Shown here: in pieces, positions 10,408 through 22,323 of the stretch
Layout of the letters: every line of letters starts with the position of its first letter
Numbering within the stretch: position 1 is the stretch's first letter
NCBI GenBank assembly: GCA_022495995.1
Contig: JAFEMH010001355.1
Span: forward strand, 350,501 to 414,500
DNA: 64,000 nt
Direction of reading: 5' to 3'
Source of the DNA: Adenophora triphylla var. japonica
Taxonomy: Eukaryota > Streptophyta > Magnoliopsida > Asterales > Campanulaceae
Translations under genes and position numbers: made by a program
The notes under the pieces: model-generated
Seen by the model: only the letters and a program-made list of their open reading frames with translations
Databases searched by the model: none
Told to the model about the DNA's origin: nothing

Positions 10408-11950
10408 TGATAAGTGACTATTATATAGTCAATTATCCTAGTTTTTATATACTTTTACACAAATAAATCATCACTTTTTATTTTAGTTTTTAGTATTTTT
10501 ACTTACTTTTGCTATTTTATTAGATTTTACGTTTTTGGTATGTTTTATACATTTCTAGACGTGTTTTAGGGTCTTTTTATTTATACTAAAGGATTCATGG
10601 ACATTTTGGTCCGAAAGGATGGAGGAACACCAAGCAAAATAAGCACTCCAAGGCGAAAACCATTCGGAGCGGCCGTGCAGCAAAACCAGGAGCGGCCGTG
10701 CATCATAGGCCGTGGCCGGCCATCTTGGCCCATGGAGTGGCCGAGCACCGAAGTGACCTGGCCGTGCCAAACCGGGAGCGGCCGTGCGGCTATATATGGA
10801 GCGGCCGTGCAAGTCTCCAAGATTCAAATTCAAAACTGGCGCCAAAGAGGACACGGCCGTGCAAAATCCTTGACACGGCCGTGCAAGTCGTGACTGCAGA
10901 TGTAAAGGCACCTTTTGATGGCACCCAATTGAAGAGTCTCCTCCCATTTATAAATAGGACCCTTGTAATCAGTCTTAGGATACGAATTCTTAGAGAGAAA
11001 TTACTGATATTAGAGAGATAAAAGATACAAAGATTTATAACAACAATTTTCCAAAGGAGTTTGAAGATCAAAGTCATTATTTGTTCTTGGAATCACTTTG
11101 GAGGAAAAGCAATAAAAGTGAAGCATTATTCTCAGCAATCATAAGTCTTTCTTACTCAATCTCTATTTATACTTTTCTGTTTATTTATGGCTTGTGAGTA
11201 ATCCCCCATATTCTTGGGGTTGGAAACTCAAAAGCATGCTTATTCATCATTTAAAAATGTTTAGTCTTGTCTTCTTTCTTCATCTAAAACAATCTCTTTA
11301 TATTATTCTCTAAATGTCTTACATTTTGGCGATATCCAATTTGTATGATTCAGTCAATTGAGAGAAGTACCTAGCGGAGAATCTCGATTGACGGAACCAT
11401 ATAAAGAAACTAGGTTCATTGATCACGAGAGTAGTTCAATGGCCTAGGGATGTTCCTTTAATGGAAAGTATGTTGACTTCCGTCCTTAATGGATTCTTAC
11501 TAAATATGGTCAGCTAGAGATAAGCCGGAATGCCCGTTTGTGACAGGGCGGGGGCAAACATAAACGGATTTCTCAAACAGTTAGGACATAATTAGTGAAG
11601 AATACAAACGCTATTGTCTTAGCCCGAAATAGCGTAGGCTTAACATACCATCCTTGCTTTTTATGAAAACCTTTTATTTCTAAGACAATGACAATTTGAT
11701 GAATAAGAATACGCGTATGATTTCCAATCCCGAGAATGCTTCGTTTTATAAGATTTCAATTAAAGTATTTTCTGTTTATGCTCTCTCTATTATTCTAAAA
11801 CAAATTTTATCTACCCCCAATCTTTTCTATATTTTCTAAAGACAAAAATATCCCTTAAGTAAACCCTGTCTCTGTGGGATCGACTCGTACTTGCACCCGC
11901 TTTATTACAATAGCCCGTGCGCTTGCGGATATAAAATAAACCGTTAGGTT
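10408..11950 (+). repeat. Athila-like Ty3/Gypsy LTR (solo or recombinant)
   Basis: It starts TGATAAGTGACT and contains a tandem CG-rich promoter block, a TATA box (TTTATAAATAGG, 10947-10958) and the late phrase CTCTGTGGGATCGACTCGTA. That phrase, with the following TTGCACCCGCTTTATTAC and GCGCTTGCGG, is typical of the end of Athila LTRs. No Athila primer site or coding region follows. The flanks are two different truncated elements with no visible target duplication. The right boundary is approximate. Confidence 0.6.
10660..10890 (+). promoter_or_regulatory. Tandem CG-rich boxes GCGGCCGTGC upstream of a TATA box
   Basis: GCGGCCGTGC or CACGGCCGTG occurs at about 10668, 10690, 10778, 10800, 10853 and 10876, with weaker relatives at 10710, 10734 and 10758. 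Each contains the self-complementary CGGCCG. The last box lies about 60 bp before the TATA box. Confidence 0.6.
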
Positions 11951-11954
11951 TCGA

Positions 11955-12462
11955 CCGAACATCTGAGGCACCTAAAACGCCATCATCTCCGAGGTTCGAG
12001 GCACCTAAAACGCCATCACTGTCAGGTTGACGCCTCAAAACAGTCACTCCAGGGTCAGAGACCCGAACTACGACTGGCTTGATTCCTCTTAAGGATACGT
12101 AGGTAGCCTATCTTTAGGTTCAGCCATCAGACCGAAATGGTCATTCCTATCCCCAGCAGAGCGGATATACAACTTCAGCCATCAGACCAAAATGGTCATC
12201 TCTTATCCCCAGTAGAGTTTCTTTCAGCAACCGACTGCAGAACTCGCTCACCAGGTTGACATCCTCAAACAGTCACTCTAGGGTCAACGTCTGAAGATAG
12301 TCGGAAGACCCGAACTACGACCGGCTTGATTCCCATTCGGGATACGTAGGTAGACTATCGCTAGGTTCAGCCACTCGATCACTTGATCGTCCTGTCAAAT
12401 ATGGAGCCTTACTCTTATCGACGACCCCGCTTCCTTCGAAAGCGCCGTCGCCGAGGGGCTAC
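11955..12462 (+). mobile_element. Tat-B 3' untranslated tail and polypurine tract (truncated copy)
   Basis: Short units reading GAGGCACCTAAAACGCCATC, then ACCCGAACTACGAC and GGATACGTAGGTAG, match the tail of the complete Tat-B element at 38915-39495. The segment ends in GAGGGGCTAC directly before an LTR. Everything 5' of about 11955 is missing. Confidence 0.75.
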
Positions 12463-14163
12463 TGTAAGTGCTCCAATTTGAGTTGTTAGTATTTTTGTTA
12501 GAAAATTAACGAAAGCCCTAACATTCCTAACTTTTCTAACAAAGCAAGGGTAAAGTAGGGATTGCTATTTAAGGTTAAACCAAGAAAAGAATCTTAAAAA
12601 GAAAAGAAATTGCAAAAATCCGAAACTGGTAAGCTGAAAAACAGCAACCAGTTTGAATATTTTGAAAATATTCCTTGTGTCCAAAGCCTGCAGCTGCAAT
12701 TAATGAACAGTGCACGCTGCCAATCAGGTCCGCGCGGATGAGTTTGTCAATTTCAGAGGGCTATATATTGAGCCCTTCAGTCTCAGAAAAAGAAAAAAAA
12801 AACAACACACAGCAAGCACCTTGGCGTAAATCTTGTAGAAAACAGTGGGAATTCCCTTGAATTGCCACCTTTTTCTCAATCATTTTCCCAAATCTCACTC
12901 ACTAAATCACTCTCAAAATTCAAAGCTTCAAACACAAAACATAAAAGAAGATAGGTATAACCTCCTTCTCCCTACCCTAAATCTCTCATCCATGCATGCA
13001 TCTCATACTTTGAAGATGTAACTTGTTCATTTCTTGCCCTAGATCCAAGAGGATCACCATGTAAGTTCATCTCCATGGATGATCCTCTACAAGAATCAAC
13101 ATTTCTTTCAAAATTGTTTTTACTTCTTACAAACATATTTTCAAAACCCTAAAAAACATTTTCATACATAAAATCTTGATTTCAAAGCTAAATCTCCCCT
13201 TCCCAAGCAAATAAAATGCTTAAGTCCTAATGTACCCTAAGGATGGCTTGATATAGTAGATCACCACTAAAATATCTAGTGACTACTAATCAAAGCCTAA
13301 GGAGATGGGGACAAGCATGGATGCCAAACCCCCTTTAAAATCATGTTTTTCTTCAAGAGAAAGTTGCTGTCCAGTAGCCTTTCTCTAAGACCTCTGTTTA
13401 TGGTCTAATTTTTTGGGCATAGAAGAACTTGGAATTTGGTGTTGACTACAAAATACTTTTTGTAGCCAACATCCAGATATTTCCATAAATATTTTTACTT
13501 TATTTTTTTCGTGATCATAACTCCATTTTTCAAATTATCTTTTAAAGGTCAGTTCATCAGTCTCTGGAAATTCAGATTTCATATCTGAGATTTCCAGAAA
13601 GTTTTGGTCCACCAAATCATCTCCAAATGGAAAGGTTATTTTACAGAAACCTTATTTAAGGTGTTTTTAACAACTTTCATTCTCGGACTTTCCCCAGATT
13701 TTGAAGTTTTAAAGCTCTTAAATCCGTTTTAAAATCAAGTGTCCACTGCCTTTTTCATTCTGGCAGAATTGGTTTCCAACTTCAAGAAATCTTTTGAGTA
13801 CCAAAACTCAACCCAAAAATCATACCAAAAATCATGGGACTTGTTTAATGTCTTATAAAAAGTTCCCAATTTTTAGTTTTCTCATTTTAAATATATTTTG
13901 GCCAAAGGAACACACACACACACACACATACACACAAATGGTTTTTAAGCTTGGAAGACTCGTTTTTACGAGGCATTCCGGGTGAACACTAACGTTCTTC
14001 CCGGCGTGTAACGTGACCTCCGAAAACCCAAATCTCTAATCTCGGGCATTTTTCAAAGTTTTGGCCCTTAAAACAAAAATAGCGTGGCGACTCCGTGTTT
14101 TTTGATTGATTTTCAAAGAAGAGAAAAATACCAATCTTTCGAAAAATGGCAACAATCGTTACA
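12463..14163 (+). repeat. 3' LTR of the truncated Tat-B copy
   Basis: 1701 bp, from TGTAAGTGCTCC to ...CGTTACA, co-linear with 39496-41226. It has the TCCGCGCGGA box (12729-12738), a TATA-like CTATATATT (12761), a (CA)n run near 13912-13930 and the conserved stem-loop at 13958-14012. It is more diverged than the two LTRs of the complete element. CCATC follows at 14164. Confidence 0.8.
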
Positions 14164-14226
14164 CCATCATATATATGATTGCTTTGAGGAATGAGAGACA
14201 TTTTTGTCCTAAAAATAATGGGCCAC

Positions 14227-14261
14227 TTGTTAGGATACTCCTATGATGAGTATCCTAACAA
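14227..14261. repeat. Perfect 14-bp inverted repeat with 7-nt loop
   Basis: TTGTTAGGATACTC (14227-14240) and its exact complement GAGTATCCTAACAA (14248-14261) flank CTATGAT. It sits in the short gap between a Tat-B LTR and a MITE. It could be a tiny fold-back element or an excision scar. Confidence 0.7.
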
Positions 14262-14270
14262 AACCATATA

Positions 14271-14659
<389 letters not shown>

Positions 14660-14694
14660 CAAATTCCTAATTTCCAAAAAAAATAAAATAATTT

Positions 14695-15250
14695 TGCTGT
14701 GACCTTATCCATCCAGCGACATTACAAGTTTACAAAAATCCTAACCCTCTCTCTCTACGCTTTTCCCCTCTCTCGTCTTTCTCTCATCTCAATTCTCAAC
14801 CCTAGAAATCAAATTGATTTTCCATGGCGGCGCCCTGATTTTGACTCAGCTGTCCAACCACGCCACCACCATCGATCTCTACCGACGGCGCAATCAGAAT
14901 CTGAGTAATTAATCTACGACGCAGATCTGTTTTTTTGTGCGAGATTGCAGAACGTCATTACTCTGTTATTTTGCCTCTCAAATCTCCAATAAAAGGTAAT
15001 GATTTAATGAGATTTTGATGTTATTTTCTCAGTCTCTACCTCCAATCTACTCGTATTTTCAATTTTCTTACAATTTTGCATCTGAATTTAGTTATTAGGG
15101 TCTGAATCATGTTTATGTTTTCTCTTTTGTTCCTCTATTTCGGTTAATTTCTTTGTATGTCTGAATATTTTTATTTGAACTTTGTTTATGTAATCGTCCT
15201 ATATTTTGGTTTCATGACAAAAATAGTTGTTGCATGTTTTATCTTTAGAA
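14695..15250 (+). promoter_or_regulatory. Gene-leader-like segment: CT-rich 5' UTR and start of an intron
   Basis: A CTCTCTCTCT-rich stretch, a short ATG frame ending after four codons (14824), and a candidate 5' splice site CCAATAAAAG/GTAATG near 14997 look like the 5' UTR exon of a plant gene. T-rich intron-like DNA to about 15250 follows. I find no coding exon downstream, so this is a fragment, a captured promoter or chance. Confidence 0.35.
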
Positions 15251-17094
15251 AAAATATATAGTAGTGTAACTTGTGGAACCGATGGAATCGGACATGGACC
15301 GAACCATTGAAACCGGACCAATGTAACCGGTCGTAATGTAATGGTGCAGTGCTGGGTCCGACCCAGGCGGACGAACAATTAGTCCGATCCTATTTTTTTG
15401 AAATTTTAATAAAATCTGGATCAATCCGGACCATGAACACCCCTAATTTAGGTATCAATTACCAAAGTGACAAAATCAAATAGGAAAATAGAAAAGAAAA
15501 GAATCTTCGGTACATTACAGCCCTTCAATTATGTCGGCCACCTTCTAACAATTTATCTAATGGATAGAAGGTGGGCCAAATAAAAACAAATCAAAAAGAT
15601 AACACCGCAGTCAATGGTCAACTAGATGTTAATTAAGTAAGCATCCAATAAAAAATGGTAATTACTCCCCCCAAACATTCACAAAACAAATAAATATCGA
15701 AGAAAAAAGTTTCAAATTTGCTGTTAATCAAGAAAATCAAATTTGATTAGAAGATTATGTTAGTCCCTCTGTCTTAAAATAGTTAGTGATTTATCTTCGA
15801 CATTCATTTAGGTTGGCGGTCACTTTGTTCCAAAATAATTAACATTTTTTAAAAAATTGTCGCAGAATAAAAAACAATTTTGAGGTAATATTATTTACCA
15901 GTAGTCTCATATGGAAAAATTATTTTAATAACTTAAACGATTGACAATTATAGTTAGCTTAATTATTAAAGAATGTTAGCATGAAGTCACTAATTATGTG
16001 ATTCCTTGTAATTTGAGGTATTAATTTGAAAAGAGAAAAAAGATTTAGACGCTACTTGTGATAAAATAGCTGAAAGTGACATTAACTATAATTGATTTAT
16101 TTAACACCTAGCTAATTATATCCTGCAAATTCAAAGGATTATAACTAAGCGCCCTCTAAGTCCAATTGAAAACGAAATCTCTATTTAATTAATAACATGT
16201 CTAGATATTTCTCCGATGATTGCTTTTGAATGTTGAAAATTATGAGATTTATGTGATCATTGATCAGATTGATAGTAGTAAGATATTATAAGGAGTAACA
16301 AATTTCGATTAATTATAAAATATGAGAGTAAATGAAGGTTGGCTGGCATATTAATATAATAGGGTTAAGTTGTCATTACCTGGTAGGGACACATAATTCT
16401 GGAAAGAATTGTTTGTGCTTCAAGTCTGCTCGTAATCATTTTCTAATTTAAACAGATAATTCTTCATAACATCTTAGAAAAAATAAACTTGATTAGTGCA
16501 AAATGTGTTTTCAAAATGCACGATAACATTTTTATAAATAAGTGATTTTTTTTTTTTTAAATGTGTGGTGCATTTTGGTAAATAATCGTAACTTTTAAAA
16601 GTTCATTGAAATTTTTCGACACTATACTGACATTTTTCAATATTATAACCGAAATTTTTTAAAACTAGTAATGACACTATTTTCAATATTAACACCTACA
16701 CTATTTAATACTGCAACCAACAATACTTAACACTATCGCCGACAATATTTAATACTACAATTGTCAATCATTAACACTGACATTAGTTCTCTTTAATTAA
16801 ATATCAAAAATGACAATTTGAATATTTATAAGTGTGTATTTGAATGTTTATAATTGTCAATTTGAATTTAACACTTTATAATATTAAAACAGACATTTTA
16901 TAATATTTAAACTGACAATTACGTAAAACTCTTTTTTTCATCAATTAGTAGTGTAAAATATGTTTTTAATAAAGTCGACTCGATACTCTTACCTTTATTT
17001 ACTTTGAATAATTATTGTAAGAAATTCGAGAAGAGTGCAGTACATGCATTAAAATTTAAAAGTTGAGGGCATTTAAACTATTTCTAGTATACAT
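15251..17094. other. AT-rich intergenic DNA, no gene seen
   Basis: 15255-15440 has repeated CCGGACC and GGTCCGA words and ends CACCCCTAA, which recalls the edge of a hAT-type element, but no pair of termini can be fixed. 15764-15870 resembles a decayed MITE end (CCCTCTGTCTTAAAATA). 16660-16960 has loosely repeated CAATATTTAATACT phrases. Confidence 0.4.
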
Positions 17095-17815
17095 GACACC
17101 ACGTGACAGGGAAGAAACCAAATATTTCTGATTGTTTATTTTCTTTTTATTTATGTGCAAATTTTGGCTTGGCCGTCAATTTCGATCCGTTACACAATCC
17201 AACTCACTAATTATTAGTCCCAACTCAACTCATTTAAGTTAGTGGGTTGAAACGAATCACCTGTCTCAACCTGCTCAACTTAACGGGCCGACTCAACCCG
17301 ACCCAACTCGCAAATATAAAAAGTCAAAATTAAAGAATCTAATGCACCCGGACAGAAAAATAAATGGGTCGATACGTCTCGCCCTGCCAACCCGACCCAT
17401 TTGTACCAAAACCCATTTGACCCGTTAATTTAAACGGGTTGTAACAGGTCGACCCGTTTCAACCCACTAAACCACCACAACCCGACTCAACCCAACCCAC
17501 AAAATTGACAGGCCTACTCACCCCCCCCCCCAAGTTTTGATCTTCGGGGAAAATATACTATCTTAATACTCTTATCACGATCAAGTGTTGACGCTGAATA
17601 TTGAGGTGTTGCAAATGTTTGAGTCTTGTTGGCTACAAAACTTAATGTTGAAACTCTATTTTTAGTTCGATCACCAAAACAACCATTGTGTGTGCTTGTG
17701 TCATTTATGTTTCCAACAATACATTCAACATCAACAAACCTATTGAACAAGTTGAAACTCTATTTTTAGTTCGATCACCAAAACAACCATTGTGTGTGCT
17801 TGTGTCATGGATGCG
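17095..17815 (+). repeat. Direct repeat copy A flanking the Tat-B insertion
   Basis: It matches 41328-42060 in the same orientation, from GAAGAAACCAAATATTTCTG through a CAACCCGACCC-rich section to CAACAAACCTATTGA. Copy A contains its own internal duplication of a segment of about 55 bp (GTTGAAACTCTATTTTTAG... at about 17650 and 17752). The CAACCCGAC section resembles the interior of small hAT-like elements. Confidence 0.75.
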
Positions 17816-18006
17816 TCGTCTTCAATTTACACTCGTCTTCAATTTAGGGTTATGAACGAAAAATAAATGTGAGTTGGCGTAATATTGTGCCAAGTCTGTA
17901 ATTTATAAATTCACCTTGAATTTTTTTTAATGACTCAGATGCCAGCTCGGACGATTTAACGGCAATATGGACGGACAATAGACGGAAGGACTACAAAGAA
18001 AATTAT

Positions 18007-18011
18007 ATAGG
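18007..18011. repeat. Target-site duplication ATAGG, left
   Basis: ATAGG directly precedes TGTAAGTGCT and recurs at 41227-41231 right after the 3' LTR end. This proves that 18012-41226 arrived as one insertion. Confidence 0.95.
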
Positions 18012-18308
18012 TGTAAGTGCTCCAATTTGAGCTTGTTAGAATTTTCGTTAGAAAATTAACGAAAGTTATAACATTTCTAACAATTCCTAACAATCCTAAC
18101 TTTTCTAACAAAGTGAGGGTAAAATGGGCATTGTTATTTAAGGTTAAACCTTAAAAAAGAATCTCAAAAAGAAAAACAAAAGAAGAAAACCATAAATAGA
18201 AATGCTGGAAACATAAACTGGCTGCTTAATTTGAATTTCAAAAAGAAATATTTCTCTTGTCCAAAGCTGGAGCTGCATTTAATGAACAGTGCACGCTGAG
18301 GGTTCCCA

Positions 18309-18350
18309 TCCGCGCGGATGAGTTTGTCATCTCAGGAGGGCTATAAATTG
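18309..18350 (+). promoter_or_regulatory. Tat-B LTR core promoter: TCCGCGCGGA box and TATA box
   Basis: The 10-bp palindrome TCCGCGCGGA (18309-18318) lies 22 bp upstream of CTATAAATTG (18341-18350). A leader-like GAGCCCTCCAGTCAC follows. The arrangement recurs in the other three Tat-B LTRs (12729, 29191 on the opposite strand, 39790). Confidence 0.75.
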
Positions 18351-18937
18351 AGCCCTCCAGTCACAAAAATAAGGAGCCACAACACATTTTGCACCGAACC
18401 TCTGGCGAAATATAGAGAGAAAACAGTGAGAATTCACTTGAATTGTCACCATTTTCTCTCCAATCTTTCCCAATTCATACTCATCCACTCACTCTCATAT
18501 TAAAGCCCTAAACACTCATACACTCAAGCCAAACACTCAAGAACACAAGGAAGATTGGTAAACCCTCCTTCTCCTAACCCTAAATCTCATCCATGCATGC
18601 ATCTTCAAACTACAAAATGTAGTTCCTTCATCTTCTTGCTTTAGATCTAAGAAGATCACCATGGAAGACCATCTCCATGGATGATCTTCTACAAAGATCA
18701 ACATTATTTTCAAGTTCTCTTACTTTCTTGCAAAGAAAACTCATTTTCAAAACCCTAAAAACCATTTTCAAGCATAAAATCTCATTTTCAAAGGATAAAA
18801 ATCCCCTTCCCAAGCAAATGAAATGCTTAGTCCTAATGTACCCCAAGGATGGTTTGGTATAGTTGATTCACCACTAAAATGTCTAGTGATCACTAACCAA
18901 AACCTAGGGAAATGGGGACAAGCATGGATGCAAAACC

Positions 18938-19507
18938 TGTTGTGAAAATCACGTTCTTGCGCAGCGGAATAACGGATCAAGCTTTGAGAATGAATAAATA
19001 AGATACAACACACACGAAAAATAAATCACACACAAAGGAACACACAAGAATGTTAACCCGGTTCGTTGCAACAACAACTACGTCCGGGGGCGCTACCAAG
19101 CCAAAATATTCTCACTATAATATTTTCCGATGTTACAATCACAGCACCAATTTGTTTCTAGGCTACCACATGTATTTATAGGAACAGGAAATCAAAACCT
19201 AACAATAAAAGGATTCCTAACATAGAAAGTATTCTTCTTTCTTCACAAGTCTTCCAATCCAAATATTGCTGTCACAAGGAATACCAATTTAAGAGGAAAT
19301 CTGATCAAAGTAGGAAACTGAATCAGTCCAGATCCGTAGCCAGCGCGGCTTCCTCTCCTTTCGGCGCGGTCGCGCAGCTAATCCCGAAGAGTTCAACGCC
19401 TTTGCCCATGCTCCCAGCGCGGTCGCGCACCATGCCAAGCCGGTCGCGCGAAGTGTCCAGAAACTCCTCCACGATTTTCCTTCATGGTTTTGACTCCAAT
19501 CCCAACA
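18938..19507 (-). repeat. 3' LTR of the gag-only Copia
   Basis: TGTTG...CAACA ends; 570 bp. In element orientation, GCGCGGTCGCGC-type boxes (about 19345-19455) lie upstream of a TATA box (reverse of tatttatagg near 19172). A purine-rich GGTGGGAGAT precedes it on the minus strand (19508-19518). Confidence 0.92.
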
Positions 19508-19959
19508 ATCTCCCACCGGAGACAAACCATCCATGATACCTTTTCTTGAAACAAACAACTCTCGGTGGCCGCCTATTGCGTTGGTAGCGCCCGGCCTCTT
19601 GTCTAGTTATCCAAGTGAATTGAAGCCGAGCAACGCTTCAACATAGCTTGTCGGTTCTACCATGCTCCGAGTCTTCATTCCGAATGATCCTCCCTGCACA
19701 TCCCCGCTCACTTGCTTGCTAACTATCGATCCTGAACAGCGCGAATCCACGTGCCCCACACAATCACAAGCTTGGAACCTTTGTGTGTTCTTTGCAACCC
19801 ATCGCATCACCGTTCTAGATCCCGCTCCCATGTTGACCAAATTGGCTCCGCGTCGGCCGACTTCATTACCCAATTTTCTATCAACATACCGTTTAGTGAA
19901 ATTTCTCCCACCATGGCGATCTCGGCCACCACCATTCATCATTGGGATACGCCTTCGTT

Positions 19960-20256
19960 TCCCCAACGATTCATGTTGCATGTGGTATACAACATATTTT
20001 CCACGCCGCCACGAGCCACCAAGCTAGCTCCGCGGTTTACCTTCCACGTCCCACAACCGAAGGTCACCACACAACCCTCCTTATCAAGTTGCCTTATGGA
20101 AATCAAGTTCCTCTTCAAATCCGAATATGTCGCACATCACGTAGCCGTAAAACAGTCCCATCCGTTGCTTTGACCCGAACAACCCCCTTTCCAATGACCT
20201 TGACAGATGATCGTTTCCCAAGCGAACAACCCCAAAATCACCGGAACATCTTGCTC
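19960..20256 (-). pseudogene. Protease remnant after a frameshift
   Basis: In the frame following the gag stop the wording VIGKGVVRVK, DGTVLRLRDVRHI and then GNLI with a hydrophobic end matches the second half of Copia proteases. Stops interrupt it, and about 450 bp of non-coding DNA leads to the polypurine tract. No integrase wording is found. Confidence 0.6.
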
Positions 20257-21090
20257 CATTCTTTCTGCACTGGTGCATGAATGAAACGTCGAGCCCGAAT
20301 CCAAAACCCACGAATCCGTTGAACTGCTCCCACCCAAGATTAATACATCCGCTAACTCCTCTGCAACATTCAATTCCTTCGCTCTGCCTGACCGCTTCGG
20401 ACAACTTCTCCTAAAGTGCCCCTTCTCCCCACAATCGTAACAAGTAATCACCTTCTTGCCACTCTTACCCTTTTCACCGATATTCAGTGCTAGCCCCGAT
20501 GTCCCTGCCTTACTCTTTCTACGAATTTCTTCGCCAAGAATCACATCAACGACATCCGCAAATTTCAACTTCACTTTTCCTGTTGAAACGTTAACTGCTA
20601 TCGCAGTCGTATCCCAACTTTCCGGTAAAGAAGAAAGTAAAATCAACGCTAGTACCTCATCATCAAGAGTAACAGCCACGGAAGACAGTTGGGTCGCAGT
20701 AGATTTGAATTCACTTATGTGCTTTGTCGCCGACATGCCCTCTACCATCCTTATGTTCAACAGCTTCCTCATCAGATGAGCTTTATTCGCCGCCGATGGT
20801 GCCTCGTACATGCTCGCCAACATCTGCAACATCTCCATGGTAGTCTTCGCCTCCAAAACATTCTTCGCGACATCCTTGGTCAACGTTTGCCTAACAAGCC
20901 CTAACGCTTTCCGATCCAAGATTTCGAATTTTGCTTCCTCTATGTCCGCCGGCTTTTCTTTTAATGGTAGATACAAATCCTTGTTCCACAAAACATCCTC
21001 GATCTGCGTCTTCCAAAAATTGAAATCCGTCCCATCAAACTTTTCGATCAACACCTTATTACCATCCTCCAAAGCTCCCAAGAAATCCAT
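20250..21090 (-). CDS. gag: Gag of the gag-only Copia with CCHC zinc knuckle and protease start
   Basis: Capsid/nucleocapsid-type protein that would form virus-like particles. The start ATG at 21090 gives MDFLGALEDG and then LIEKFDGTDFNFWK, the usual opening of Copia gag. MYEAPSAANKAHLMRKLLNIRM, TKHISEFKS and SLPESWDTT follow. The knuckle CYDCGEKGHFRRSC is intact (C-x2-C-x4-H-x4-C). The frame continues into the protease active site (WVLDSGSTFHSC) with no stop between them. About 280 codons are open, long enough to be functional if expressed; a frameshift follows near 20256. Confidence 0.85.
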
Positions 21091-21130
21091 AGCAAAAGAT
21101 AACCCAAGCAATGATTCGACAAAACCAAGA

Positions 21131-21142
21131 GCTCTGATACCA
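21131..21142 (-). other. Primer-binding site, initiator tRNA-Met type
   Basis: On the minus strand TGGTATCAGAGC lies two bases inside the 5' LTR. It is the standard Copia primer site complementary to initiator tRNA-Met. Confidence 0.95.
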
Positions 21143-21144
21143 GT

Positions 21145-21712
21145 TGTTGTGAAAATCACGTTCTTGCGCAGCGGAATAACGGATCAAGCTTTGAGAATGA
21201 ATAAATAAGATGCAACACACACGAAAAATAAATCACACACAAAGGAACACACAAGAATGTTAACCCGGTTCGTTGCAACAACAACTACGTCCGGGGGCGC
21301 TACCAAGCCAAAATATTCTCACTATAATATTTTCCGATGTTACAATCACAGCACCAATTTGTTTCTAGGCTACCACATGTAATTATAGGAACAGGAAATC
21401 AAAACCTAACAATAAAAGGATTCCTAACATAGAAAGTATTCTTCTTTCTTCACAAGTCTTCCAATCCAAATATTGCTGTCACAAGGAATACCAATTTAAG
21501 AGGAAATCTGATCAAAGTAGGAAACTGAATCAGTCCAGATCCGTAGCCAGCGCGGCCGCCCTCTCCTTTCAGCGCGGTCGCGCAACTGTCCAGAGAGTTC
21601 AACGCCTTTGCCCATGCTCCAGCGCGGTCGCGCACCATGCCAAGCGCGGTCGCGCAAGTGTCCAGAAACTCCTCCACGATTTTCCTTCATGGTTTTGACT
21701 CCAATCCCAACA
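21145..21712 (-). repeat. 5' LTR of the gag-only Copia
   Basis: 568 bp, almost identical to 18938-19507 except within the CG-rich box region (21547-21662). There, boxes and spacers differ by several substitutions and small indels. Elsewhere I see only a handful of changes. Confidence 0.92.
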
Positions 21713-22289
21713 AAACCCCCTTTAAAATCATATTCTCCTTCTTGGGAAGTTGCTGTCCAGTAGCAATTTTCCCAGACCTCAGTCCATTGTCTTAATTTTT
21801 GGACACAGATGAACTTGGAATTTGGTGTTGACTACAAAACACTTTTTGTAGCCAACATCCAGAGCTTTCCAGAAATATTTTTACTTTATTTTTTGGGTGA
21901 GTAAAACTCCTCTTTTCAAATTTTCTTTCAGAGGCTAGTTCATCAGCTTCTGGGAATCCAGATCTCATATCTGAAGTTTCCAGGAGGTTTTGACCCCTCA
22001 AATCTTCTCCAAAATGGAAAATTCCTTCGCAAAAGTCTTATTTAAGGTGTCTAGAACAACTTTCATTCTCTGAGTTTATCCAGATTATGAAGTTTTAAGA
22101 CCCTTGAATCCATTTCAAAATCAAAGGTCCACTGCCTTTTTCATTCTGGCAGAAATGGCTCTCAACTTCAAAAGGTCTTTTGAGTACCAAATCTCAATCC
22201 AAAAATCCTCCAAAAAATCATGGGATCAGTTTAAAGTCTTAAAAAGATATCCCAATTTTTACTTTTCTGAGTTTCAAAGTATTTTGGCC

Positions 22290-22323
<34 letters not shown>

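Larger units (their letters stand above)
18938..21712 (-). mobile_element. Non-autonomous gag-only Copia (TR-GAG-like) nested in the Tat-B LTR
   Basis: 2775 bp flanked by the duplication AAACC (18933-18937 and 21713-21717). The empty site is preserved in the 3' LTR at about 40415. It has two LTRs of 570 and 568 bp, an initiator tRNA-Met primer site, gag, a truncated protease and a polypurine tract, but no integrase, RT or RNase H. The internal region is only 1637 bp. This fits the described class of terminal-repeat elements carrying only gag, which must use enzymes from a relative. Confidence 0.92.

Noticed and set aside
15764..15870. Third MITE near CCCTCTGTCTTAAAATA
   Set aside because: Only one possible end is visible; no inverted partner with a TA flank could be found.
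19607..20280. Plus-strand frames of 107-140 codons opposite the gag-only Copia
   Set aside because: Shadows of the minus-strand gag/protease remnant; no recognisable domain.
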